Made by a program: the position numbers and the translations under genes
The notes under the pieces: model-generated
What the model saw: the letters and a program-made list of their open reading frames with translations, nothing else
What the model was told of the DNA's origin: nothing
The model's database searches: none
Part shown: positions 20,577 to 31,690 of the stretch, piece after piece
How positions within the stretch are numbered: position 1 is the stretch's first letter
Layout of the letters: every line of letters begins with the position of its first letter
Source of the DNA: Ashinkailepas kermadecensis
Taxonomy: Eukaryota > Arthropoda > Thecostraca > Neolepadidae
DNA length: 64,000 nt
Reading direction: 5' to 3'
Assembly (NCBI GenBank): GCA_034440615.1
Contig: JAOTOM010004838.1
Span: 310,001 to 374,000, forward strand

Positions 20577-23500
20577 CTGGCGGAGGCGGCCAACACCGTC
20601 AGCACCAGGCGCAGTGAAGAGACATCTGTGTAGCTTACACCAATACATCACAACTAATACCATTTAATGATTTTGGTGCCTTCAGGGCGCAGCGAGTCAC
20701 GTTGCCATTTTCGCCCACCAAGCATCGACGGCTCGCCTTAAAAACACGCAAATATTTCGCAATGAAGTGGAATCCAGGGTTGGATTTTAAATTTATAACT
20801 TTGGATGTGGAAAGGAAAATATCCAGGTAATCAAGTACGAAGACAAGGTTTTTCTTCAACCCCGGGATATCAGAACCTCAGCTTGCACCTTCCAGTGAAT
20901 CTTGAGCATTTTATTGCAGCACAGTTCATTGTCAAACACCATTCAACCTCCAACTGAGAAAAATTAGAGTATAATGTTATGGATAGGATAATGTTCTGGA
21001 TGGCAAAATCCAAATAGAGCTTATCATTCCAACACTGGTGGAATCGCTATAAATTTTGTGGAAATGTGGAAAAACAGCAACTGTTAACAAAGCGTTGATA
21101 AAATGAACGAGACATCAGCGAGTGGCGTGACCTGGAACATGTCAAAGAGTTCAATTCTGCCCTGCAACATTTCATTACAGTCAATGGAAGAAACCCTCCT
21201 CCCCGCAGGTCGCGAGAAGTCCGTGCTGGTTTTTATCGTTCGATAGCTGAAAAAAAATAACTGAGAAAGCAGTGAAGTGTCTCATGCTACTTATTCTTCC
21301 TCGTCGGTGTAGCCACAGGCCCAAGTCACGTCTGATTCGAACCTTTGGTGTTCGTCCGGGGACTTCCTGCGTCTGATATCTACCTAAGCAGGGCCCTGTT
21401 CAGAGTCTGCACAAGGAAAACCGCGCAAGCAATCTAACCCACCCTCTATACCGGCCCTTGAGCGGCAACCTCAGTTTCGTTAAGGGAATCTGGGCGCACC
21501 ACTCTCCACTCATCTTTCCTCCTCCAGGTAACGCTCCTCACCGGCGTAACTAGTGTAGTCAACCACGGACACCTCGGGTACCTGGTTCTAACGGCTACGC
21601 CCCTCACCGCAGTTGGCTTAGCCGACCACGCCCACCGCGGGCACCTGGTTCTGGCGGCCACACCCCTCACCTGAGTTGGTGTAGCCGACCACGCCCACCA
21701 CGGGCACCTGGTTCTGGCGGCGAGAGGCCCGCAGCAGATCGCGGTGCGCCTCCAGCTTGACCAGCGCCGCGCGGATCCTCTGCTCGTGCAGGTCCAGCTG
21801 GTTTCTGCGCGCCACGCTGTGCTCGCCAGTGGCCCGCAGGCGGGACCGCTGGTACGGTATCTGTGCCAGCGCCACCTGCCGCCAGCTGTGGTCAACCACG
21901 GCACAAAAGACCGGACCGCTACATGTCGCCAACCGCGGCACAACAGACATGACCGCTACATGTCGCCAACCACGGCACAACTGACATGACCGCTACATGT
22001 CGCCCACTACGGCACAACTGACATGACCGCTACATGTCCCGCCAACCGAGACGGCACACCAGACATGAAGACCGCTATATGTCGCCAACCACGGCACAAC
22101 AGACATGACCGCTACATGTCGCCCACCACGACACAACAGACATGACCGCTACATGTCGCCCACCACGGCACAACAGACATAACTGCCTACCAAAAGTATG
22201 TCGCCCACCACGGCACAACAGACATGACCGCTACATGTCGCCAACCGCGGCACAACAGACGTGACCGCTACATGTCGCCAACCACGGCACAACAGACATG
22301 ACCGCTACATGTCGCCCACCACGGCACAACAGACATGACTGCTACATGTCGCCAACCGCGGCACAACAGACGGGACCGCTACATGTCGCCAACCACGGCA
22401 CAACAGACATGACTGCTACATGTCGCCCACCACGGCACAACAGACATGACTGCTACATGTCGCCAACCGCGGCACAACAGACATGACCGCTACATGTCGC
22501 CAACCACGGCACAACAGACATGACCGCTATATGTCGCCAGCCACGGCACAACAGACGTGACCGCTATATGTCGCCAACCACGGCACAACAGACATGACCG
22601 CTACATGTCGCCAACCACGGCACAACAGACATGACCGCTACATGTCGCCAACCACGGCACAACAGACATGACCGCTACATGTCGCCAACCACGGCACAAC
22701 AGACATGACCGCTACATGTCGCCAACCACGGCACAACAGACATGACCGCTACATGTCGCCAACCACGGCACAACAGACGTGACCGCTATATGTCGCCAAC
22801 CACGGCACAACTGACATGACCGCTACATGTCGCCAACCACGGCACAACAGACGGGACCGCTACATGTCGCCAACCAAGGCACAACAGACATGACCGCTAC
22901 ATGTCGCCCACTACGGCACAACTGACATGACCGCTACATGTCGCCAACCACGGCACAACTGACATGACCGCTACATGTCGCCAACCACGGCACAACAGAC
23001 GGGACCGCTACATGTCGCCACCAGGCACAACAGACATGACCGCTACATGTCGCCAACCACGGCACAACAGACATGACCGCTACATGTCGCCCACTACGGC
23101 ACAACAGACATGACCGCTACATGTCGCCAACCACGGCACAACAGACATGACCGCTATATGTCGCCAGCCACGGCACAACAGACATGACCGCTATATGTCG
23201 CCAACCACGGCACAACTGACATGACCGCTACATGTCGCCAACCACGGCACAACAGACATGACCGCTACATGTCGCCAACCACGGCACAACAGACATGACC
23301 GCTATATGTCGCCAACCACGGCACAACAGACATGACCGCTACATGTCGCCAACCACGGCACAACAGACATGACCGCTACATGTCGCCAACCACGGCACAA
23401 CAGACATGACCGCTACATGTCGCCAACCACGGCACAACTGACATGACCGCTATATGTCGCCCACTACGGCACAACTGACATGACCGCTACATGTTACCAA

Positions 23501-24376
23501 CCACGGCACAATAGACGTGACCGCTATATGTCGCCAGCTGCATTCAATCGCGGTACAACAAACGCGCCGAATAAAGATATGCCGAAGATATACAAGGCTT
23601 AATGGCTTCGATTTTAGACTCAGGCACACCTCTTCGTAAATAAGCGGCAAAGACATCGCGCGACACTTCACCAAAAGCATACACAAATCATTCATGCAAA
23701 ACGTGACAGACTTCTCCTGTTTCGGCTTCACCAAGCCGACTGACCGCGCACTGACCTGTAGCCGTGCCGGCCGACTGGAGGCGTGCTCTCGGAAGATGCG
23801 CAGCACCACGCCGTACCGGTCGAGCACGGGCCGGCCGAGCGCCGCCTCCAGCTGCGCCTGCTGCAGGCCCGACAGCTGCTCCACGTTCACCAGCACGGCG
23901 GTCACGTCGGGCCGCCGCCGCAGCCGGCCGGCCAGCACGTCCAGCTGGCCGGTACCCAGCACCGTCTTGGAGCGCATGTTCAGCACCGGCTGGCGCACGG
24001 TGTCCACCACTGTCCAGCCGGGCAGCGAGCGCACCAGCGCCGTCGCCTCGGCCAGCAGCAGGTCGGCGCGCTCGGCGCGCTGCCGCTCGATGCCCCATTT
24101 GGCGTGCGGGTGCAGCAGCAGCAGCCGCTGGGAGTCGGCGGCCGCGTGAGCCGGCGCCGGCCACGACTCCAGCAGCGGGTCCCAGTCGGCGTCAGTCGCG
24201 TCCGCCGCGCTCAGGCCGGCCGCCGACAGCGACGTCGGCGCCGCACGTGACGTCGCGACAGTGCGACACAACGCGGCCGACCCGGGTCGTGACGTCAGCA
24301 GCGTCCGACAGTGAGACGGCGCCGAGCCGTGCTGCTGCGCCCACCGCAGCCACCGCGAGCACGCCGCACGTCGCAT
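19933..24376 (-). CDS. GTPBP6: GTPBP6, mitochondrial HflX-type GTPase (complete, three exons)
   Basis: Exons on the - strand: 24376-23756, 21875-21671, 20576-19933. Total 1470 nt gives 489 residues plus stop, close to the roughly 516 of human GTPBP6. HflX-family GTPases bind the large ribosomal subunit; GTPBP6 is known to act in mitochondrial ribosome assembly and recycling. Seen here: an Arg-rich N-terminus suited to mitochondrial import (MRRAACSRWLRWAQQHG), the N-domain (HPHAKWGIERQ, VFNVE-like VLVNVEQLSG, VVLRIFREHA), a helical linker, and the G domain. G1 is GYTNSGKT split over the exon 2/3 junction, G2 FATLDVT, G3 DTVGF, G4 NKAD, G5 SATTGG. The Gly-rich loop before the helical linker, prominent in most HflX proteins, is short (around RATGEHS). 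Introns hold a 37-bp array and a copy of an exon junction. The first ATG downstream of an in-frame GTG was taken as start. Confidence 0.93.
20577..21670 (-). other. GTPBP6 intron 2 with dispersed repeat
   Basis: AT-rich unique sequence except two parts. 20875-21015 is related to 56735-56910 (shared gtgaatcttgagca, ttcattgtc, ggataatg, atggatggcaaaa-type blocks). 21540-21670 copies the exon 2 donor. Confidence 0.75.
21540..21670 (-). repeat. 63-bp tandem copies of the GTPBP6 exon 2 end plus donor
   Basis: On the - strand the true exon end (cgccagaaccaggtgcccgt, ggtgggcgtggtcggctaca, ccaactcag|gtgagg) is followed by one close copy (21608-21670) and one decayed copy (21545-21607). Period is 63 bp (21 codons). 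The first copy ends gccaactgcg|gtgagg and carries an in-frame TAA, so splicing at copy donors would truncate the protein inside the P loop. Confidence 0.93.
21671..21875 (-). CDS. GTPBP6: GTPBP6 exon 2 (linker and start of P loop)
   Basis: Encodes VALAQIPYQRSRLRATGEHS, RIRAALVKLEAHRDLLRA and VVGVVGYTNS. Phase 0 in, phase 1 out (TCA G|GTGAGG). VALA after ARLQ at the exon 1/2 junction matches the family. Confidence 0.94.
21890..23540 (-). repeat. 37-bp minisatellite in GTPBP6 intron 1, about 44 copies
   Basis: + strand unit: catgaccgctacatgtcgcc followed by aaccacggcacaacaga (37 bp). Variants include cccactacgg, gacgtgaccgctata and gacgggaccgc. The array ends within about 15-20 bp of the exon 2 acceptor, where the - strand reads tgtgccgtggttg then accacagctggcggcag, so a partial unit appears to run up to the splice site. 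Confidence 0.96.
23541..23755 (-). other. Start of GTPBP6 intron 1
   Basis: Unique sequence between the exon 1 donor (CAG|GTCAGT on the - strand) and the 37-bp array. Nothing recognised. Confidence 0.7.
23756..24376 (-). CDS. GTPBP6: GTPBP6 exon 1 (targeting peptide and N domain)
   Basis: 207 codons from ATG at 24374-24376. Contains the basic leader, HPHAKWGIERQRAERADLL, VLNMRSKTVLGTGQLDVL and VVLRIFREHASSRPARLQ, matching the HflX N-terminal domain. Extremely GC-rich; an upstream in-frame GTG at 24419-24421 is not used here. Confidence 0.92.
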
Positions 24377-24719
24377 GCCTGGCAACACTTGTGTTGTGAC
24401 GGCACGCGATCGGCGAGACACGCCTCCACGGAAATACGAGGTGAATGCTTAACGCTGTCGACTGGATGTCTTGGCTCGACCGCACTGGTATGGGCACGGT
24501 GCTGAATGTGACGGCAGTCGCGTGATGATCCTGCTTCCTACATCGGACTTCGACTACTGTCCTGAAAATGTACGTTTTGTAATCGTTCCACTACAAGCTA
24601 TGACAGGTTTCCAGGGAGGCAAGTTCACATTATGCGATATTGTATTGATAAGAATTTGAAACAACATAATAACTTAAGAAAAATAATTGCCACGGGATCA
24701 CCAACCCTCACCAAGGGGT

Positions 24720-24955
24720 CACAACCTATCATATATCACCGACGAGTCACCACTCATCACCAACGGGCCACCACCCATCACAAGCTGGCCACCACCCATC
24801 ACCGGCTTGTCACCACCCATCGCCGGCTTGTCACCACCCATCACCAACGGGCCACCGCCCATCACAAGCTGGCCACCACCCATCACCGGCTGATCACCAC
24901 GAATCAGCGACAGATCATCACCCATCACCAGCGGATCACCACCCATCACCGGCGG
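24720..24955. repeat. 21-bp minisatellite upstream of GTPBP6, about 12 copies
   Basis: The unit acccatcaccggcttgtcac c (21 bp) has variants tcaccaacgggccacc and tcacaagctggccacc arranged in a higher-order pattern. On the - strand it reads as seven-residue repeats such as VMGGGPL. I do not claim it is coding. Confidence 0.9.
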
Positions 24956-25335
24956 GTGTACCGTCGCGCGCGGCTGACGGCGGCGGCACGGTGGACCGCC
25001 GCCGCCGGCCGCCGACGGCCGTTGCTCTCTCCTCGTGTGTGTGGAGACGCGGCGCCTGGCCGGCCAGCAGCGGCACCGGTCAGCTGGCGGACACCGTACC
25101 GAAGTCGGCGGTCCGGCCGGCCGCCGTGCCGACAAGCGGCGTCAGGGCGGACGGGCCGCGCCGGCCACTCCGACCGCTCCGTGGACCGCGGCTCCTCGCC
25201 AGACCAGCTCCGCAGCGGCCCGACGTGTCACGCCGGGCCGCCCCGAGCGCAAGCGCGGACACCGCGGCAGCCGACCGGCGGCGGCCAGCCTGGCCCGGGC
25301 GGCCGGCCTGCCGCCGGACGGAGAGATGTAGGTTA
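24956..25335. other. GC-rich island, unrecognised
   Basis: About 380 bp of very high GC with many CpG, directly 5' of the GTPBP6 start region and open in several frames on both strands (low-complexity Arg/Ala/Pro products). It could be a promoter or first-exon CpG-rich region, or an exon of an unseen gene. No family motif recognised. Confidence 0.4.
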
Positions 25336-27934
25336 GGTTACGGACGCTCAGCGTCGGAAGCCAGGCCGGAGTAGCCACCGAGGGAAGGCCGTCGCCATGG
25401 CTGACGGGTACAGCCACGACAATACGCCACCACCGAATGCCACTGGATAATAGCACAATTGCGAAGACATGCTCATTCACAGCGGTGCACACAAAGTGCA
25501 GAAACTTACCTTCAATGTTGGGAGTCAGAATGTTTATTCTCTTTGAGCTGGAGTAAATCTGGTGATTTTTTTTTACCCGTCATTCCAGTCATGTCCTCAT
25601 ACCTCGTCTCGGGGGGGGATTTTTACACCCCCCTCTAACTTCCAAGCTACGCGTTGCACGAAAACGAGTGATGTCATCGGAAAGCGCTCGACGAGTAGGG
25701 TCCGATATCACCCCCAAAATGTTACTCCCCAAAAGTGACGTCACTGGGGGGGGGGGGGTCTATGTAATCATGACTGTCATGTTTTTGGCTCTGGGGACTT
25801 CATTTTGGGGATATTTAAAAACAAAAATTATTTGGAATCAGAAAAGGAAGGCGAAATCGACCATGGTCCTAAAATTTTTGGCCGGCAAAAAATCAACATT
25901 TCATTTTTGCACTTTTCGAAATGTTCAGTTTTAAATTTGTATTTCATTTAATTTTTATAATGGATAGAGAAGAGAGAAAAACGTTGTTTAAAGTCAACTT
26001 ACACTAATACAAAATTATTACTTCAGCCAGAATCTTCTATTTTAGCCCCAATGGGCAAATATGCAAAACAAATGTAATCAAAAACGAAAAATTCAAACAT
26101 TCCTCTGTTGCGCTTCGTTGCACCCCTAAAGATAAGCAAATGCTGAATGTTTCATTCAAATATGTTTATCCGTTAAAGCGTGACGACCAGTTGAATATTT
26201 TTGGAGGTGACCTCACTTGACCTTGAATAACTCGTTGACCGTAGATGACCTGACTTCAAAATATCCACAGAACATGCCAAATTGATGTGGGAAAAGGTGT
26301 GGAAAATTTCGGCGCGATGCCGCGCGCCGTTTTTCGCTATCTGCCGAAAACCTCAGTGGAGGGGGCGTAAGAAGACCGCCCTCCCCGAGACGGGGCAGGT
26401 TAATGGAGCCACACCAGTACAGCCAACAGCTTGTCACTCTTGGCTAGGTATATCAGAAACCTAAACAAACATCAGCATATGAAATTTGGGCGATCGCGAC
26501 GCACCTGCCAACCACACTGTTGTGGTTGTGCCACAATGTGGTTGGTTACATGTTCAGTTTTTAAAAATGTTAAGCCATCATTGAAAGAGCCATTCACAGC
26601 AATTGGTATATATTTTTAAAAAAATTAAAGCATATCAACATCAAAGAGCTGGCACTGATAAGTGGCATTCTCTAGCCTAGTGACCAACCAAGAGTTGTTA
26701 AGAAGTAGTTGTTTCACACAAGGTAGGCAGCTGAACTTCCCATTTCTAGAGATGCATCAGCTGGAGACATGGTGCAGTTCCACACTGCAAAACATGCCTG
26801 TTCAGGATGTGCAAGCTGCCATGTGGGCTTTAACACCATACCATAGCTTATCTGGACCAAAAATAATGGACAGATTAATCAGGAATCCATAAATGCATGA
26901 CCCAGTTCCTTTTCATTGCTTTTTGTCCGGTCATTTGAGAGGTGAATCAACTGCAAGAAAATGCACAAATAATAAGATAAATGCTTTTTAATTAATACAA
27001 CGAGAATATCTCTTAGATGCTCCTGGGTTTTAGACATTACGTGTAAAGAAAATACACGACCTTCAATATACCAGGAGGTGCTGAGTTGATATCAAATGTA
27101 ATGATAAAGGTTATATTGTATTACTCAACGTTTCGGCCAGGGGCCGTCGTCAGGAGTGTTTTTTCCTTTTTTCTTTTTTTCGACAGGTGTTAATATATTT
27201 GACGTTATTTGACATCCTTTTGACAGAGATGTATTATAAGCATTGCACTTCCTCAACACACGGGTAAGCAATATCCAACTTGCCGACTCTTGAAAACCGA
27301 CACTGGCTCAGGGCCTCCGGGTCAAATGGATGTGCAGCGGGTGTGAATGACGCACATCGTGCAGAATGGCCGCATTCGAAATGTTGTAAGCGCCTCGAGG
27401 AAAATAAGAATACCTGATTCGAAACAGAGCCTGGCACGTTGCTTGGTAGAGAACCAGTCTCGTCACGAAGAGTCAGAGGTGTGTCGTCTTTCAGTGTGTT
27501 CCGAGGGGAGGGTGCGCTCGTCTGATGGTAGCTGACGCTGCGAGGTGCTCCTCACTCGACAACAGAACAGTTTGTCGTGATACTTCCGACATTGACGACC
27601 ACTCGGTATGGAACTGTGCTCTACCACCTGGTGACATAGGATCACAACTGTGCTCTACCACCTGGTGACATAGGATGACAACAACTGAACGATGTTTGAA
27701 CATCTCAACGATGTTCAAATCCCCGGTTTCAGATAGACACATACGGCTCCCCCCCCCACCCACACACTGGCTCAAATGTGTTCACCCGAGAACAATATCT
27801 GTGCAGGTTCATTTGCAATCATGGTGTCCTTCCCTCCCATCCAGAAGTCAGTGGCTGGACACTAATATTTATTTATAGATTGCACATTCCGTTGTGACAT
27901 AGTTTGGTGGGGTCTGGTGCATGACAGGGATCAG
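25336..27934. other. Intergenic, no gene seen
   Basis: AT-rich. Notable only for G/C homopolymers (25610-25640, 25746-25758), a short hairpin at about 26507-26545 (ccaaccaca... / ...tgtggttgg), and a duplicated 29-bp segment at 27611-27674 (ctgtgctctaccacctggtg). Confidence 0.6.
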
Positions 27935-28512
27935 GGGCACCAGTGTTAAAATAATTAATTATCGTTAATTATTCATTATTTTATGTTTAATTATTTAATT
28001 ATTTTATATTATTTTATTAATTATGATTAATTATCGTGAGATGTTAAAACGAGTACGACAGGATGTTGAAATCGCCATAGGAATAATGTTATTAAAAATT
28101 TTACTCAGTCCTGCAAACCCAGTTTTGAGAAACTTGCATACTCAAAACTGGGTTTGCTTTGCGTGTTTTGAGAGGTACCTAATTTGAGGGTGCCGATATC
28201 AACGATAACGATACAAGCACCTATGATATAAACTGACATTGAATAACATAGCACATCATAGGTAACCCCTTTACCTGGAATTACACCACGATATTCATCA
28301 CGATGAATGTTCGTCATCACGATACCGGATCCGGTATAGTGAACATAAGCATGGTACTTATAAATGGGATACTGTTAGAAACGAGTCATGAAGACTTCAC
28401 AAGTAAACATCAAGAACCACGATGCTGATACTTCTTTGGGAAGGATGTCGATTCGGTGTTCAGCAAGTGGTATATTCCGCCATATTTCACAAATAATTTA
28501 TCATTGACGGAC
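27935..28512. repeat. Dispersed repeat family A, copy 2
   Basis: Shares with copies 1 and 3 the blocks gtgagatgtt(a)aaacgag, cctttacctggaattac, actgttagaaacgag and gatacttctttgggaaggatg. Begins after an AT-rich insert (taattatcgttaattattc). Peptide remnants: GILLETSHEDF, FGKDVDSVFSKWYIPPYFTN. It also contains the 17-bp perfect hairpin at 28113-28157. Confidence 0.8.
28113..28157. repeat. Perfect 17-bp inverted repeat (hairpin)
   Basis: gcaaacccagttttgag (28113-28129) and ctcaaaactgggtttgc (28141-28157) are exact reverse complements around an 11-base loop. The corresponding site in the other two family A copies is not palindromic. Confidence 0.9.
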
Positions 28513-28984
28513 ACAGTGAGATTTTCTTAAAGGGGAGGCCGACCCCCCATCCCCCTCCCAAGCTACTAAGACCACCTATTGGCGTGCGTAACATGCCAAA
28601 TATTTCTGACTTGACATGGTGCAAATACAAAAACTTCGAATCTGATATGCCATAGTTTTGGAAAGCTTGTGCTTTCAGGTAAGTGTTAGGCGGTGGAGTC
28701 GAGCGGCCCTGTGAGCGATCGTGTGAGTGGCAGACGGCTTTATACTTTCGGCATGCGAGGACGGAGAACGTATTTTTCGGCTGGCAACTGTACTTGTGGC
28801 GCAGTGCCTGTGGACGCTGTATCTGTGGTGACGCGCGAACTATCAACTGTTGCACCGTTTGTCGTTGTCACCCATCACTTTACACGCTCAATATAAGAGT
28901 CTTAAGTTCGAAGACTCTGGACTGATTATCGCGACACGATGTCAAAATATTAGATTAGACTATCACTCAGCCAAGAAGAACACC

Positions 28985-29085
28985 TAACATAACCAAACCA
29001 AATATAACCCCTTTACTTGCTTCATGGAGGTAAAATGTGTGGAAAAAAACTTGTCTTGTGAATATCCAAAAGCACAATAATAATA
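28985..29085. mobile_element. TTAGG-rich MITE family B, right-end fragment
   Basis: cctaacataaccaaacc ... cttcatggaggtaaaatgtg ... cttgtcttgtgaatatc ... aaaagcacaataataat matches the right end of the fuller copy at 63560-63637. Confidence 0.65.
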
Positions 29086-29780
29086 TATTTATTTTGGTAA
29101 GAACCCCTGGGCTCCTGGCTCAACGTTTGGCAGGGATACTTCCTCCACGATCAGTGGGAGTACCCCAAATATTAACATGCACACTGGTGAGGTAGATGTA
29201 AAAAGGGTATTATTGTCCTTTGGATCAGTTACAAGATAAGTTGAAGCGTCCATTAATGTTTTTCGCCAACATGACAAATAAGAAATTCAAAGCTCATGCT
29301 AGTTCAACACCTATCCAGGTGAAAAATGTTTAGCTTCCAGCTTAATTCCACATGAATTCTGCACATGCAAAATTTGATGCAAACTGGACAAAGCCAAAAT
29401 GGCCAATACCATCATGCAATAGAATAACATGAAGTAAGAGAACATGAAGGCCAACAGATGACAGAGATGACATCAAAATGGCGCAATCTTACAGCTCGAT
29501 ATATGGCTTACTACGTTATCTTGGTCATTATATATTGATAACAGATTAGCTAGGATATATTCTGATAGTTAGTTCTTCTAGCTAGTCACTTTTGATATGC
29601 CTTGATATCTTCAGTATTACATCTAACTGTTGATTTTGGGCAGCATATTTACAATGGTGACTTGCCACTTGCCACAGTAAAGATGTTTTTTTTGTGTGTG
29701 TGTTCTGGTTGTGCCATTGTACCATTAGCTTGTGAAATACTGATGAAATTGTAGCACATCTTCTCAGTACCATGCCTATG
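29086..29780. other. Intergenic, nothing recognised
   Basis: AT-rich unique sequence without coding features. Confidence 0.6.
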
Positions 29781-30183
29781 ACATCATCAAATGGTTATGA
29801 CATCAATTGCATCGACTGTCACTGACTTAAAAGTAATAATTTGTGGATAGAATGAGTGGTTGCATCATATTAATCACATTAAAAAACATGGTATTAAAAA
29901 CAGTTCCAAAAAATACCTTAAAGTGTAAATTGTTTGGTTAGGATAGGTTAAATTAAATTATGTTACATATATATTTCCATATTTTTCACCTTACTTTTTA
30001 TGCTATGTTACCCCACTCAAGCTCATTTTTGTGTTATTTTGCTTCCCAACTGAACACTATGCATTTGCAGAGAAAATGAGTGGTCACATGATGTTCAGCA
30101 CATTCATAAACATTGCATTAAGAGAAGTTTCCAAGAAATCAGAAATTACCCTAAACTGCAAATATACCTATAATTCATTATGT
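29780..30183. mobile_element. MITE family B/C fragments
   Basis: Contains cttaaaagtaat.atttgtgg, gaatgagtggttgcatca, ggttaggataggtta and the shared core gcatttgcagagaaaatgag plus tggtcacatgatgttcagca. The same core recurs near 33280, 35300, 35815, 62540, 63075 and 63450. Confidence 0.65.
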
Positions 30184-30188
30184 AACGA

Positions 30189-30913
30189 TGTTAAAGTTAA
30201 CGCGAACATGCCAGCCTCTGGAATGTACTGTATGCGTCACCGCGATGGGGCCGCATGAAGCACCCACACACCTGTCACAACAAGAGCGTCAGGCATGCGG
30301 CCCGCCCGATCTATCACAGATAAGGCCAAGTGCCGCTCGCATTGTTCGATTATTAGCCACCGCGATGAGATCACCTTACGAGGTTATAACTGATAAGAAC
30401 CGGAGCTCGTGTCGATGAGTTCGCATACCACAAGGCTACTGGCGCCACCAGTCGGGTACGTCCACAAATCATCGCTGGTTGCCACGCGACCGAGCAGCCA
30501 GGCTGCCGTGCAAAACTGCAATCTCAGCGTGCGAGAAGTGCATTAGAACTGAACCCATGACCTGCGGCGAATCAACAGTCAGCAACGTCCAGCGAGGGCA
30601 ATGGCCGCTGGCGTGTCGGGCCAATCACGGCCCGGTTCACTTGCGGGTTGGCGTGTTATGTAGAACCAGCCAATAGCAGTGCGGGTTGCATGCCGTCAAT
30701 GTACTTACGCGGGCGGACTCGTGTGTATATATATGAGTGCAAATGAAAATAAACGGGGGAGCTCGAGACTCGACCTAGACTCGGACTACGAGGTAGAGCC
30801 AGCACGTCTTTGCGATTTCGGAGCGGACTGGCGTTTGCCTGTCGCGACTCAACGTAGTTGGCGGCCCGAGGAAGCATTCAGCCCGGGAAGTCACTCATCA
30901 CGGAGTTTTAACG
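30189..30913 (+). mobile_element. Solo-LTR-like segment
   Basis: A GC-richer block inserted in AT-rich MITE sequence. It starts TGTTAAAGTTAACG and ends ...GGAGTTTTAACG, giving weak inverted termini, and AACGA occurs at both edges. It holds a TATA-like gtgtatatatatgagtg (30721-30737) followed by aaaataaacggggg, as in an LTR U3-R region. No gag-pol found. The exact ends are uncertain and it does not close in a perfect TG...CA. Confidence 0.4.
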
Positions 30914-31027
30914 AGTGAGCTGTCCACCTACTGTTCTGGGGTATACAAAGCGGAAGCGATTGGTCTATCCCTAGATTTCCCACGGCCAGGGAAAAAACTA
31001 CCCTATAATTATAGTGTTCAGGAAGCA

Positions 31028-31690
31028 ATGCACCTAGTGTTCAGACACCATCTCACATACACCATTCTACAGACACCATCGCACAGACATGGCCAATCTC
31101 GGTATCCGCTGGCTCGATCTTCATTAAACCTTCACCAGACGATCAGGCACGTGCCAAAGGCGTGTGGTTTGGACTTCCGTGATCATGGGTCAGGTCAAAA
31201 GTCACCAATCGTCGGGAAAAATTCACTTACAGACATGACCGATCTCGGCAACCGCTGGCTCGATCTTCATGAAACATTTACCAAACGATAAGTCGTGTGC
31301 CAAAGGCGTGTGGTTTGGACTTTCGCGACCTTGGGTCAGGTCAAAGGTGGGTCTAAAAAACAGACCCAGCTCACATACACCATTCTACAGACACAACCTC
31401 ACATACATGGCTAATTTTGGCAACTACTGGCTCGATCTTCATGAAACCTTCACCAAACGATCAGGCATGTGCCAAAGGTGTGCGGTTTCGACTTATGTGA
31501 TCATGGGTCAGGTCAAAGGTCACCAAATCATCATAAAAAATTAACTTACAGACATGTCCTATCTCGGCAACCGCTGGCTCGATCTTCCTGGAACCTGCAC
31601 CAAACAATCGGGCGTGTGCCAAAGGCGTGCGGTTTGGACTTTCATGACCTTGGATCAAGTGAAAGGTCACCAAATCATCTGAAAACATGA
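31028..31690. repeat. Four diverged copies of a 150-170 bp satellite unit
   Basis: Each copy has acagacatg.c..atctcggc, aaccgctggctcgatcttca, gtgccaaaggcgtg.ggtttg and ctttc.tgaccttgggtcag-type blocks. Copies lie near 31087, 31236, 31412 and 31556. Confidence 0.9.

Noticed and set aside
21890..23540. Regular 37-bp units that look like a CRISPR array
   Set aside because: No unique spacers between repeats, eukaryotic intron context, and no cas genes.
19933..24376. GC-rich HflX gene as bacterial contamination or transfer
   Set aside because: It has three spliced exons, a mitochondrial-type leader and the GTPBP6 branch C-terminus, and lies beside TRRAP in the same repeat landscape.
27121..27160. 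acgtttcggccaggggccgtcgtcagg-like motif as a Penelope-type or ribozyme element
   Set aside because: Such motifs occur in several element types; I could not find a catalytic core or RT nearby, so no call was made.
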